A stretch of 64,000 nt of DNA, taken from positions 2,139,857-2,203,856 of the forward strand of contig NZ_CP083985.1 of the NCBI RefSeq assembly GCF_020172665.1. The letters run 5' to 3'. The notes below the pieces were generated by a model that was given only the letters and a program-made list of their open reading frames with translations, ran no database searches and was not told where the DNA came from. Below, in pieces: positions 7,162-15,768 of the stretch (position 1 is the stretch's first letter; each line of letters begins with the position of its first letter). A program made the translations under genes and the position numbers. This DNA is from [Mycobacterium] zoologicum. Lineage in GTDB: Bacteria; Actinomycetota; Actinomycetes; Mycobacteriales; Mycobacteriaceae.

Positions 7162-8340
7162 TTATTGTTGGGACTTGGCCCTTTTCACGAGGTTGGATCC
7201 GATGATTAGGCGCTGAATTTCGCTGGTTCCTTCGTAGAGCCGCAGCAGTCGCACCTCACGGTAGATGCGCTCCACCGGAACGCCGCGGATGTAGCCGCTG
7301 CCCCCGTGTACCTGCACCGCCAGGTCGGCGACATTGCCGGCCATCTCGGTGCAGAACAGTTTCGCCACCGAAGGCGCGATCCGGCGATCCTCGTTGTCGA
7401 CCCATTGGCGGGCCGCGTCACGCACCAGCGCCCGCCCGGCAAGCACACCGGTCTGCTGGTCGGCGAGCATTGCCTGAACTAGCTGGAAATCGCCGATGAC
7501 GGTGCCGCCCTGGGTCGCGGTGGCGGCATAGCTGACCGACTCGTCGAGGGCGCGCTGGGCGGCCCCCACCGCCAGCGCGGCGATGTGGATGCGGCCGCGT
7601 GCCAGCGACGTCATCGCCGCCCGGTAGCCGATGTCCTCGCTGCCGCCGACCAGGGCCGCGGCGGGCAGTCGCACCTGCGAGAAGCTGACATCGGCCGTCC
7701 AGGCGCCTTCCTGGCCCATTTTTGCGTCCTTGGCGCCGACCTCGACCCCGGCGGCGTCGGCGGGCACCAGGAACACCGCGATACCGGCGCCGTCGGCGTC
7801 GGCGGGCCGGGTGCGGGCGAACACCACGAACAGATCGGCCAGCGGGGCGTTGGTGATGAACCGTTTCTGGCCGTCCAACACCCAGTCGTCGCCTTCGCGG
7901 ACGGCTTTGGTTCGCAGGCCCGCTGGGTTGGAGCCGGCGCCGGACTCGGTGAGGGCGAAGGACGCGACGACGGCCCCCGACGCGATGGGTGCAAGCCAGC
8001 GTTCGCGCTGCTCGTCGGTGCCGAAACCGACCAGCACCTGCCCGGCGATGCCGTTGTTGGTGCCGAACATCGACCGGACCGCCAGGCAGGTGTAGCCCAG
8101 TTCCATGGCCAGCTCGACGTCCTGGACCAGATTCAGGCCCAGCCCACCCCATTCCTGGGGAATGGCGTAGCCGAACAGGCCGAGGTCCTTCGCCGCCGCC
8201 CGCACGTCGTCGGGCACCTGATCGGTGTCGAGGATCTCCTGTTCGCGGGGCACCACAGCGGTGCGGACGAACCGGCGGGTCTGGGCCAGGATCTCGGCGA
8301 AGACGTCGTCGTCGACGGATGAGACGGATGAGGTGGTCAT
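7162..8340 (-). CDS. Acyl-CoA dehydrogenase
   Basis: A 392-residue FAD flavoenzyme that would insert the alpha-beta double bond into an acyl-CoA thioester. The N-terminal helical domain, the FAD-binding segment (FALTESGAGSNP) and the C-terminal base motif YEGTSEIQRL are all present; the Glu of YEGT is the usual catalytic base. The length is typical. It faces the SDR/thiolase operon across an 89-base divergent region that contains a perfect inverted repeat, so both arms are probably controlled together. Substrate specificity cannot be read from the sequence. Confidence 0.93.
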   Translation of the reverse strand: MTTSSVSSVDDDVFAEILAQTRRFVRTAVVPREQEILDTDQVPDDVRAAAKDLGLFGYAIPQEWGGLGLNLVQDVELAMELGYTCLAVRSMFGTNNGIAGQVLVGFGTDEQRERWLAPIASGAVVASFALTESGAGSNPAGLRTKAVREGDDWVLDGQKRFITNAPLADLFVVFARTRPADADGAGIAVFLVPADAAGVEVGAKDAKMGQEGAWTADVSFSQVRLPAAALVGGSEDIGYRAAMTSLARGRIHIAALAVGAAQRALDESVSYAATATQGGTVIGDFQLVQAMLADQQTGVLAGRALVRDAARQWVDNEDRRIAPSVAKLFCTEMAGNVADLAVQVHGGSGYIRGVPVERIYREVRLLRLYEGTSEIQRLIIGSNLVKRAKSQQ

Positions 8341-8369
8341 GGCACGGCCCTTTCGCTACTGGCCCCAAA

Positions 8370-8388
8370 ATCATATATGAAATATGAT
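8370..8388. promoter_or_regulatory. Inverted-repeat operator candidate in divergent beta-oxidation promoter
   Basis: ATCATAT (8370-8376) and ATATGAT (8382-8388) form a perfect 7-bp inverted repeat around a 5-bp spacer. It is strikingly AT-rich for this genome and lies between two divergent catabolic genes. TATGAT at 8383-8388 could also be the -10 hexamer for the rightward operon that starts at 8430, so binding would block transcription. The GntR/FCD regulator at 11579, last in that operon, is the obvious candidate ligand-responsive repressor. Confidence 0.6.
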
Positions 8389-8429
8389 GTGCGGCGACCA
8401 GTAGAACAACGGATGAGGACGGGTGACCG

Positions 8430-9167
8430 GTGGCATTACTGAACGGGAAGACGGCGGTGATCACCGGCGGCGCGCAGGGACTGGGCTTGGCGATCGCGCA
8501 GCGCTTCGTCGCCGAAGGCGCTCGGGTGGTCCTGGGTGATCTGAACCTCGAGGCCACCGAAGCCGCAGCAAAGCAGCTCGGATCCGACGTTGCGGCAGCG
8601 GTACGCACCGACGTGACCAGCTCCGCCGACGTCGACGCGCTGGTGGCTGCAGCAATCGACCGGTTCGGCGCGCTCGACATCATGGTCAACAACGCCGGCA
8701 TCACCCGCGACGCCACCATGCGCAAGATGACCGAGGAAGACTTCGACCAGGTCATCTCGGTACACCTGAAGGGCACCTGGAACGGACTGCGGGCCGCCGC
8801 GGCGATCATGCGGGAGAACAAGCGCGGCGCGATCGTCAACATGTCCTCGATCTCCGGCAAGGTCGGCATGATCGGCCAGACCAACTACTCGGCCGCCAAG
8901 GCCGGCATCGTCGGAATGACCAAGGCCGCCAGCAAGGAACTGGCGTACCTGGGGGTGCGGGTCAACGCCATCCAGCCGGGGCTGATCCGCTCGGCGATGA
9001 CCGAGGCCATGCCGCAACGGATCTGGGACTCCAAAGTCGCCGAGGTCCCGCTGGGCCGGGCCGGGGAGCCCGACGAGGTGGCCGGCGTCGCGCTGTTCCT
9101 GGCATCGGACCTTTCCTCTTATATGACCGGCACCGTGCTCGAGGTGACCGGAGGCCGCCACCTGTGA
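8430..9167 (+). CDS. Short-chain dehydrogenase/reductase, FabG/3-hydroxyacyl-CoA type
   Basis: A 245-residue NAD(P)-dependent oxidoreductase starting at GTG 8430. The cofactor motif TGGAQGLG is at residues 12-19, NNAG follows, and the catalytic Ser (NMSSISG), Tyr153 and Lys157 (YSAAK) are in place. The C-terminus ([14 protein letters not shown]) is typical of FabG-like enzymes. Next to thiolase and acyl-CoA dehydrogenase it probably oxidises a 3-hydroxyacyl-CoA in a degradation pathway. It is first in the operon; its stop overlaps the thiolase start by 4 bases. Confidence 0.93.
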   Translation: MALLNGKTAVITGGAQGLGLAIAQRFVAEGARVVLGDLNLEATEAAAKQLGSDVAAAVRTDVTSSADVDALVAAAIDRFGALDIMVNNAGITRDATMRKMTEEDFDQVISVHLKGTWNGLRAAAAIMRENKRGAIVNMSSISGKVGMIGQTNYSAAKAGIVGMTKAASKELAYLGVRVNAIQPGLIRSAMTEAMPQRIWDSKVAEVPLGRAGEPDEVAGVALFLASDLSSYMTGTVLEVTGGRHL

Positions 9168-10384
9168 CCATGCGGGAGACCGTCATCTGCGAGCCGGTGC
9201 GTACCCCGATCGGCCGCTACGGGGGCATGTTCGCCGCGATGACGGCGGTCGAACTCGGCGTCGCGGCGCTGCAGGGGCTGCTGGAGCGCACCGGCCTTCC
9301 CGTCGACACCATCGACGACGTGGTGCTGGGGCACTGCTACCCCAGCAGTGAAGCGCCGGCCATCGGCCGGGTGGTGGCCCTGGATGCCGGTCTGCCGGTG
9401 AGCGTTCCGGGCATGCAGATCGACCGACGGTGCGGATCGGGGCTGCAGGCGGTGATCCAGGCCTGCCTCCAAGTCGGCAGCGGCGACAGCGAGGTCGTCA
9501 TCGCCGGCGGCGCCGAAAGCATGAGCAACGTCGTGTTCTACTCCACCGACATGCGCTGGGGAGGCTCCCGGGGCGGGGTACGGGTGCACGACGGGCTGGC
9601 GCGCGGCCGCACGACCGCCGGCGGCCGGCACCACCCGGTGCCCGGCGGCATGCTGGAAACCGCCGAGAACCTGCGCCGGCAATACGGCATCTCCCGCGTC
9701 GAACAGGACGAGCTGGCCGTCACCTCGCATCAGCGCGCGGTCGCCGCTCAGCGCAGCGGCGTGCTGGCCGCGGAGATCATCGCTGTCACCGTGGCAACCC
9801 GCCACGGCGAGGACATCATCGACACCGACGAGCATCCCCGCGCCGACACCTCGATGGAATCGCTGGGAAGGCTCAAAGCGGTTCTGGGCAAAGATGATCC
9901 GGAGGCGACGGTGACGGCTGGAAACTCCAGCGGGCAGAACGACGCCGCATCGATGTGCGTGGTCACCACCCCGGCCAAGGCCGATGAGCTGGGACTGACC
10001 CCGCTGGTGCGGCTGCGCTCCTGGGGAGTCGCCGGCGTGGCACCGAACATCATGGGCATCGGGCCCGTTCCGGCCACCGAGGTCGCGCTCGCCAAAGCAG
10101 GTCTGACGCTGGCCGATATCGACCTGATCGAACTCAACGAGGCGTTCGCCGCCCAGGCGCTCGCGGTGCTGGCCGAGTGGAGATTCGGTGCGGCGGATCG
10201 GGAGCGGACCAACGTGCACGGGTCGGGGATCTCGCTCGGGCATCCGGTCGGCGCCACCGGAGGACGGATGCTGGCCACCCTGGCCCGCGAGCTGGGCCGG
10301 CGCGGCGCCCGATACGGGCTGGAAACCATGTGCATCGGCGGCGGACAGGGACTGGCGGCGATCTTCGAAAGGGTCGACTCGTGA
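9164..10384 (+). CDS. Thiolase (acetyl-CoA C-acyltransferase)
   Basis: A 406-residue thiolase that would cleave a 3-ketoacyl-CoA with CoA. The acylated nucleophile is Cys90 ([11 protein letters not shown]); the active-site His is in GHPVGATGG and the second Cys in CIGGGQGLA near the C-terminus. The length is usual. Translation is coupled to the SDR by the GTGA overlap at 9164, and its own stop overlaps the next GTG. With the flanking genes it supplies the last step of a beta-oxidation-like spiral. Confidence 0.94.
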   Translation: MTMRETVICEPVRTPIGRYGGMFAAMTAVELGVAALQGLLERTGLPVDTIDDVVLGHCYPSSEAPAIGRVVALDAGLPVSVPGMQIDRRCGSGLQAVIQACLQVGSGDSEVVIAGGAESMSNVVFYSTDMRWGGSRGGVRVHDGLARGRTTAGGRHHPVPGGMLETAENLRRQYGISRVEQDELAVTSHQRAVAAQRSGVLAAEIIAVTVATRHGEDIIDTDEHPRADTSMESLGRLKAVLGKDDPEATVTAGNSSGQNDAASMCVVTTPAKADELGLTPLVRLRSWGVAGVAPNIMGIGPVPATEVALAKAGLTLADIDLIELNEAFAAQALAVLAEWRFGAADRERTNVHGSGISLGHPVGATGGRMLATLARELGRRGARYGLETMCIGGGQGLAAIFERVDS

Positions 10385-11574
10385 CCAAGCTTGCCCAAAC
10401 CCTCGGCCTGACCGAGTTCCAGACCGAAATCGTCGCAACGGTGCGCCAATTCGTCGATCGGGAAGTGATCCCTGCCGCGAGCGAACTGGAGCGCACCGAC
10501 ACCTATCCGCAGGCCATCGTCGACGCGATGCGCGAGATGGGCCTGTTCGGTCTGATGATTCCCGACGAATACGGCGGTCTGGGAGAGTCGCTGCTCACCT
10601 ACGCGTTGTGCGTCGAGGAGCTGGCACGCGGCTGGATGAGCGTCTCCGGCGTGATCAACACGCACTTCATCGTCGCCTACATGCTGCGCCAGCACGGCAC
10701 CGACGCCCAGAAGCGGCACTACCTGCCTCGAATGGCCAGTGGCGAAACCCGGGGCGCCTTCTCGATGTCCGAGCCGGAGCTGGGTTCGGACGTCGCCGCG
10801 ATCCGGACCCGCGCGGTGCGCGGCGCCGACGGCGGCTACACCATCAACGGGCAGAAGATGTGGCTCACCAACGGAGGAAGTTCGACGTTGGTGGCCGCGC
10901 TGGTGCGCACCGACGAGGGTGCCGACAAGCCGCACCGCAACTTGACCGCATTCCTGATCGAAAAGCCCACGGGCTTCGGTGAAGTCGCCCCGGGGCTGAC
11001 CATTCCCGGCAAGATCGACAAGCTGGGCTACAAGGGCATCGACACCACCGAGCTGATCTTCGACGGCTACCGCGCCGCCGCCGACGACATCCTGGGCGGT
11101 GCCCCCGGCCAGGGCTTCTTCCAGATGATGGACGGTATCGAAGTGGGGCGGGTCAACGTCTCAGCCCGCGCGTGCGGGGTGGGGATCCGTGCTTTCGAGC
11201 TTGCGGTTCGCTACGCCCAGCAGCGTGAGACCTTCGGCAAGCCGATCGCCGACCACCAGGCCATCGCGTTCCAGCTGGCCGAGATGGCCACCAAAGTCGA
11301 AGCGGCACACCTGATGATGGTCAATGCGGCACGGCTCAAGGATTCCGGCGAGCGCAATGATGTCGCCGCCGGCATGGCCAAGTACCTGGCCAGTGAGTTC
11401 TGCTCGGAGGTGACCCAGCAGAGTTTCCGGATCCACGGCGGCTACGGATACTCCAAGGAGTACGAGATCGAGCGGTTGATGCGCGACGCCCCGTTCCTGC
11501 TGATCGGTGAGGGCACCAGCGAGATCCAGAAGCAGATCATCAGCAAGCGGCTGCTGGCCGACTACCGCATCTGA
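10381..11574 (+). CDS. Acyl-CoA dehydrogenase
   Basis: A 397-residue acyl-CoA dehydrogenase beginning at GTG 10381 ([13 protein letters not shown]), which overlaps the thiolase stop by 4 bases. FAD-binding residues lie in FSMSEPELGSDVA, and the catalytic Glu is in the C-terminal GEGTSEIQKQ motif; the usual YEGT Tyr is replaced by Gly here. With the divergent paralogue at 7162 the cluster has two different dehydrogenases, suggesting substrates of two chain lengths or branching states. Confidence 0.94.
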   Translation: MTKLAQTLGLTEFQTEIVATVRQFVDREVIPAASELERTDTYPQAIVDAMREMGLFGLMIPDEYGGLGESLLTYALCVEELARGWMSVSGVINTHFIVAYMLRQHGTDAQKRHYLPRMASGETRGAFSMSEPELGSDVAAIRTRAVRGADGGYTINGQKMWLTNGGSSTLVAALVRTDEGADKPHRNLTAFLIEKPTGFGEVAPGLTIPGKIDKLGYKGIDTTELIFDGYRAAADDILGGAPGQGFFQMMDGIEVGRVNVSARACGVGIRAFELAVRYAQQRETFGKPIADHQAIAFQLAEMATKVEAAHLMMVNAARLKDSGERNDVAAGMAKYLASEFCSEVTQQSFRIHGGYGYSKEYEIERLMRDAPFLLIGEGTSEIQKQIISKRLLADYRI

Positions 11575-11578
11575 GCCG

Positions 11579-12301
11579 ATGTCCGTTCCCGACTTCGCCG
11601 CTCGCCCGCAATTGTCAGAGGCCGTTGCGCGTTTCGTGCGCAAGCGGATCTTCGACGGCGTCTATGCCGCGGGGGAGTACGTCCGGTTAGACCAGCTGGC
11701 AACGGAATTGGGCATCAGCGTGACCCCGGTGCGTGAGGCGCTGTTCGAACTGCGAGCCGAGGGCCTCCTCGACCAGCAGCCGCATCGCGGCTTCGTGGTG
11801 CTGCCGGTGACCGAACGGGACCTGGCCGACGTCGCCGACGTCCAGGCATTCGTGGGCGGCGAGTTGGCGGCACGCGCCGCGGCCGCCATCACCGACGAAC
11901 AGGTCGCCGAACTCTATGAAATCCAGTCCCAGCTGGAGCAGGCCTATGCCGGCGACGACGAGGAGCGCACGGTCCGGCTCAACCACGACTTCCACCGGGC
12001 GATCAACGTGGCAGCCGACTCACCCAAGCTCGCCCAGGTGATGTCGCAGATCACCCGGTACGCACCCGAAGCGGTGTTCCCGGGCATCACCGGGTGGCCG
12101 CAACGGTCCATGGCAGACCATCGCAAGGTGCTGGCCGCCTTGGCAGCTCACGACGAGGCGCAGGCTCGCACCGCGATGGCAGAACACCTCGCAGCCGGGG
12201 TGCTGCCGTTGATCGCGCACCTGAGCAGCCGGGGTGTCGTCGGGTGCGATGATGACGGCGACGCGCATCCCGATCAGCGGCCGCGGCCGACCGCGACGTG
12301 A
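11579..12301 (+). CDS. GntR-family transcriptional regulator (FCD domain)
   Basis: A 240-residue regulator starting at ATG 11579. The N-terminal winged helix holds LDQLATELGISVTPVREALF, the classic GntR helix-turn-helix. The C-terminal all-helical FCD ligand domain contains DFHRAIN and the histidine-bearing segment MADHRKVLAAL, which often bind a metal and a carboxylate ligand. It is 4 bases after the dehydrogenase gene and is therefore probably autoregulated with the beta-oxidation operon. The ligand is likely a pathway acyl-CoA or acid (inference). The last 25 residues are hydrophilic and unusual. Confidence 0.9.
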   Translation: MSVPDFAARPQLSEAVARFVRKRIFDGVYAAGEYVRLDQLATELGISVTPVREALFELRAEGLLDQQPHRGFVVLPVTERDLADVADVQAFVGGELAARAAAAITDEQVAELYEIQSQLEQAYAGDDEERTVRLNHDFHRAINVAADSPKLAQVMSQITRYAPEAVFPGITGWPQRSMADHRKVLAALAAHDEAQARTAMAEHLAAGVLPLIAHLSSRGVVGCDDDGDAHPDQRPRPTAT

Positions 12302-12315
12302 GACGGTAGGAGCCT

Positions 12316-12879
12316 ATGGACGATCACAGCTATCTGACTTACGAAGAGTTCGGCCGCAAGTTCTTCGAGATAGCGGTCACCGAGGACCGGGTGGCCGCGG
12401 CGTTCGCGGCGATCGCGGGCGACGAATTCGAGATGCCCCCGATGCGGCAGGGGCCCGGCGGGATCGCCAAGGTCAGTGCCAAGGTTCGAATCCAGCAGCC
12501 CCGGGTGTCGCGGGGTCTTGGTGAACAGCTGACGTTCGCGATCCACATTCCCCTGTTGGTCGACCTGCTCATCGACCTGCGGCTGGACAAGCAACGGTTC
12601 ACCGTTGCCGGTGACATCGCGTTGCGCGCCACCGCGCGCGCTGCCGAGCCGCTGCTGCTGATCATCGACGTGCCCAAACCGCGTTCGTCGGACATCACCG
12701 TCGAGGTGTCGTCGACGTCGATACGGGGTGAGCTGCTGCGCATCTTCGCCGGAGTCGACGGTGAGATCCGGCGGTTCATCGCCGGCTATGTGGCCGAGGA
12801 GATCGAGAGTCCGCAGTCGCAGCAGGCCCAGATCATCGACGTGGCCGAGCGATTGGACTCCGCCTGGTCCGGAATCTGA
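12316..12879 (+). CDS. Conserved mycobacterial hypothetical protein
   Basis: A 187-residue soluble protein (MDDHSYLTYEEFGRKFFEIA) with no signal or membrane segments. The middle (VRIQQPRVSRGLGEQLTFAI, then IPLLVDLLIDL) suggests an alternating beta-sheet lipid- or ligand-binding fold, but I recognise no catalytic motif. It begins 14 bases after the GntR stop on the same strand and may be read from the same transcript. Function unknown. Confidence 0.7.
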   Translation: MDDHSYLTYEEFGRKFFEIAVTEDRVAAAFAAIAGDEFEMPPMRQGPGGIAKVSAKVRIQQPRVSRGLGEQLTFAIHIPLLVDLLIDLRLDKQRFTVAGDIALRATARAAEPLLLIIDVPKPRSSDITVEVSSTSIRGELLRIFAGVDGEIRRFIAGYVAEEIESPQSQQAQIIDVAERLDSAWSGI

Positions 12880-12881
12880 CC

Positions 12882-13292
12882 TTACGGGTACGGGATCGCC
12901 GGAATGGCGGGGATTGCCGGGATCGCGGGAATCGCCGGAATCGCGGGAATCGCGGGAATGGCCGGAGCTGACGGGGTCCGCGGGTTCGCCGGCGCCGCTG
13001 GTTTCTTGGGTTGCGCGGGCGGGGCTTCGGCGGGAGGTGAGGCGGGGGCTTCGGGCGCCTGCGGGGCTTGGGGAGCCTGCGGCACGGCGGTCAGGTCCGG
13101 GATCAGACCGGGAATCAGGCCGGGCTCGCCGGGCAGCACCGGGGCCATCGGCGCGGTATGCGGCGCGATCTCGCCGTGGGTGGCGTCTTCGGAGTCGCTT
13201 TCACAGTTGCCGCACGCGGTGGCCAGCGCACCGACGGCGAATCCGATTGCCACCAGCCGGATGGCTGACTTTCCGATACCGCGATTCCGCAT
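12882..13292 (-). CDS. Candidate lipoprotein with C-terminal Ala-Ile-Pro tripeptide repeats
   Basis: A 136-residue exported protein starting at ATG 13292. A hydrophobic signal ends in LATACGNC, a lipobox-like site, so the mature N-terminal Cys may be lipidated; the box is not perfect. The rest is low complexity: a Pro/Gln/Ala region (QAPQAPQAPEAP) and then about eight tandem AIP units ending in YP. The DNA of the repeat is a run of near-identical 9-base units, prone to slippage. It is downstream of the molybdoenzyme gene on the same strand but separated from it by a strong hairpin. Function unknown. Confidence 0.65.
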   Translation of the reverse strand: MRNRGIGKSAIRLVAIGFAVGALATACGNCESDSEDATHGEIAPHTAPMAPVLPGEPGLIPGLIPDLTAVPQAPQAPQAPEAPASPPAEAPPAQPKKPAAPANPRTPSAPAIPAIPAIPAIPAIPAIPAIPAIPYP

Positions 13293-13362
13293 GGATTCTC
13301 CCCGTTGTTCGGTTGGTTGGGTCCAGCCTACGACGCCGCCGCCGCGAGACCGCCGCCGCGGC

Positions 13363-13408
13363 CGACAGACGAGGGGCCGGCTTTTGCAAGCCGGCCCCTC
13401 GTCTGTCG
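13363..13408 (-). terminator. Strong hairpin, probable terminator of the molybdoenzyme gene
   Basis: Arms 13363-13383 and 13388-13408 are perfectly complementary over 21 bp with a 4-base loop. It begins 8 bases past the stop of the minus-strand molybdoenzyme gene. There is no U-tract, which is common for mycobacterial terminators. Confidence 0.8.
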
Positions 13409-13416
13409 AGCGTTGG

Positions 13417-15306
13417 TCAGATGGTCTGGTGGCGACCGAAGAACTTGTGGTCTTCGCTATAGCCGCCGTGACCACTGCCGATCTCCTTGTAGCTGGCCAC
13501 GAACTCGATGCCCTTGATCCACTTGACCAGCTTGTAGCCGTGCTGCAGTTCGTTGCGCAGCCGCAGCGGCCTTCCGTGCATGTAGGGCAGCGGCTGGTCG
13601 TTCATGTTGTAGGCGAGCATCGACATGTGGTGCCACATCTGGTCCACCGGGTGCGCGTTGTAGAAGATGCCGCCGGTGGCGCCCAAGCCCATCGAGTAGA
13701 AGATGGCCCACTTGGCCTCGGGCAGCGGCTTGACGATCTCCATGATCGTCGACATCGACACCCCGCCCCACTTGGCCACACCGGACCAGGCCTGCACGCA
13801 CATGTGCTGGGTGATCTGGTCGTGGTAGGGCAGCGCCTTGAGATCTTCCAGGGAGAACTCCATCGGGTTCTCCACCAGGCCGTAGACCTTCAGCCGCCAG
13901 TCCTTGAAGTCGTTTGCTTCCAGTTCCTTGTACTCGACGGTCTCCGGAAGCCGGCCGTTGCGCCAGTGGAACGGCGAGATGTCGGCCTCGGTGAAGGTGC
14001 CGGGCTTGGGGTCGAGGTTCTCCAGCATCCGCTGGAACGGTCCGATCAGCGCGTAGCCGATCTTCTGGACGACCCGCGGGTATTTCAGGGTGAGCGGTGT
14101 GGCCGCGACCCACGCCACGGCGCAGATCACGAATGCCACCATGAACACCCAGAAGCCGGTCGCACTGTGACATTCCGGCCCGTCTCCCACGTTGCAGCCG
14201 CGAGCGGCGAACATGTGGTTGAGGTTGTCGAATGCATCGGTGGCGAACACCATCGTGACGTGGACCAGGATGAACATCAGGAAGTAGACCAGCACCACGA
14301 AGTGCAGGGATCGGGCGATCTGCAGGTTCAGCCGCATGTGCTTGCTGATCAGGCCCAGCCGCTGTGACAACGCCGGGGACATGCCCAGCGCGGTGATCAG
14401 CGCAGCGGGTGCGGCGATAAACACCGTGACGAAGTAGGAGATCAACTGCAGTGCGTTGTAGTTGGTCCAGGTGTGGTCGTCCGGCCAGTCCAGCGACATG
14501 TACTGGATCATCACCGAGGCGGCGTGCGGGATGATGTCCCAGCTGGTCGGCACGATGCGGCGCCACTGGCCGGTGGTGAACAGCAGAACGTAGAACACAG
14601 CGCCGTTGAGCAGCCACAGCACGCCCAGGCCCATGTGCCACCAGCGGGCCAGGCCGATCGAGTGCCGGAAGCCCGGCAGGCCGAACTGCGCCGGCAGGGC
14701 GACGGTGTCGGCGTTGGCGGTCCAGTACGGGTCGTCCGGAACGGGCGGGCCGACCCGCAGCCACTCGTCCTTGCCGGGGGTGGAGTTGCGGCTGAAGTAC
14801 AGGCGCGGATGGTCGCAGAGGATCTGGATGCCGGCCCGGATGATGAAGATCATCATGAACAGGTTGAAGAAGTGGGTCCAGCCGGCCCAGGCGGGCAGGC
14901 CGCCCTCAACCGCGGTCGAGGGGCTGCTGCCCGGGTACTGGGCGATGAATTCCTCGACGCCGGGCATGTTCCGGATACCCTTGCCGATGGCCACCGCGGC
15001 GATGAGGCCGACGAAGCCGATCGGGATCAGCCACAGCAGGTTCAGCCACCTGTCCTTGCCGATACGCAGATGCGGCGCGACTGCGCGACGTGTCAGGTCG
15101 AAACCGCCACCGTATGTCTCGACGTCGACGGTGTCGTCGTGATTCTTGTGAATCTCGGTGCGGTAGCCCTGCTCCAGCTCGAGCTCAACGTCTACGACGT
15201 CGGCGGAGTAGTTGACATGATGAGTGGTTTCTTGAGCGGCTGGTGAGGTGGCCGGACCCCGTGGGTCGAGCTGTCCATCAGCGCCGTGGCTGTCAAACGT
15301 CGTCAC
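13417..15306 (-). CDS. Fused cytochrome b-type membrane domain and sulfite-oxidase-type molybdopterin oxidoreductase
   Basis: A 629-residue fusion. Residues 1-80 are soluble. About six membrane helices follow (roughly 88-108, 143-163, 222-243, 287-307, 332-354, 385-405), with several histidines suited to haem b ligation (HFFNLF, WWHMGLG, SLHFVVL, LVHVTMV). Residues about 430-629 form a SUOX-fold molybdopterin domain in which Cys503 of HMCVQAWSG matches the Mo-ligating cysteine of sulfite oxidase and MsrP. In MsrPQ the haem subunit and the molybdenum subunit are separate and MsrP is exported by Tat; here they are one chain with no Tat signal. Positive residues before helix 1 and after helix 6 put both ends in the cytoplasm. 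The electron acceptor and substrate are unknown. Confidence 0.85.
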   Translation of the reverse strand: MTTFDSHGADGQLDPRGPATSPAAQETTHHVNYSADVVDVELELEQGYRTEIHKNHDDTVDVETYGGGFDLTRRAVAPHLRIGKDRWLNLLWLIPIGFVGLIAAVAIGKGIRNMPGVEEFIAQYPGSSPSTAVEGGLPAWAGWTHFFNLFMMIFIIRAGIQILCDHPRLYFSRNSTPGKDEWLRVGPPVPDDPYWTANADTVALPAQFGLPGFRHSIGLARWWHMGLGVLWLLNGAVFYVLLFTTGQWRRIVPTSWDIIPHAASVMIQYMSLDWPDDHTWTNYNALQLISYFVTVFIAAPAALITALGMSPALSQRLGLISKHMRLNLQIARSLHFVVLVYFLMFILVHVTMVFATDAFDNLNHMFAARGCNVGDGPECHSATGFWVFMVAFVICAVAWVAATPLTLKYPRVVQKIGYALIGPFQRMLENLDPKPGTFTEADISPFHWRNGRLPETVEYKELEANDFKDWRLKVYGLVENPMEFSLEDLKALPYHDQITQHMCVQAWSGVAKWGGVSMSTIMEIVKPLPEAKWAIFYSMGLGATGGIFYNAHPVDQMWHHMSMLAYNMNDQPLPYMHGRPLRLRNELQHGYKLVKWIKGIEFVASYKEIGSGHGGYSEDHKFFGRHQTI

Positions 15307-15768
15307 GCACCAACTCTACCTCGGACAATCTTGTCGTCATGCGATATGACAGTGGATTCACAGGGAGCTAGCAGGAATGTCAGGTAACGCAAATGCGGAG
15401 AAACGGCCGGATGTAATCCGAGTGTCAGGATCGGGCGTCTCGCCCGGGGCCGGCTCAGGATCGCACTGATCTTTTGTGCACGGATACCGCGTGTTGCACT
15501 GCCGCCGACCCGTCGCGCATGCAAACCTTGCGCTTCACTGACCGTTCACCTGGCGCGTCCATAATTCGAAGTTGAATCGGCGATACGAATTCCGCCACCG
15601 CCACCAGATTGCAATCTCCGGTGGCGGGCGATCGATGGACGACGCCGCTAGCATGCGCAGTGACGATACTTGTGACCAGGCAGGGGTAGATGACGACCAA
15701 AATGGCACCGCAGAGGCGCCTCAGCAGCCCTAGCCGGGAAATGCGACACATGCGGATCGGGGCGCGGC
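15307..15768. other. Divergent intergenic region upstream of ESX-5
   Basis: These 462 bases separate the molybdoenzyme gene and eccB5, which are transcribed away from each other, so both promoters must lie here. I see no convincing gene or RNA. An imperfect palindrome at about 15329-15348, just upstream of the molybdoenzyme, is noted but too weak to call. No promoter hexamers could be assigned with confidence. Confidence 0.6.

Noticed and set aside
12900..12965. Short tandem repeats considered as a satellite or CRISPR
   Set aside because: The units are multiples of three and encode the AIP array of a protein with a signal peptide.
15329..15348. Imperfect palindrome upstream of the molybdoenzyme gene
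   Set aside because: Only about 6 of 10 positions match between the halves.
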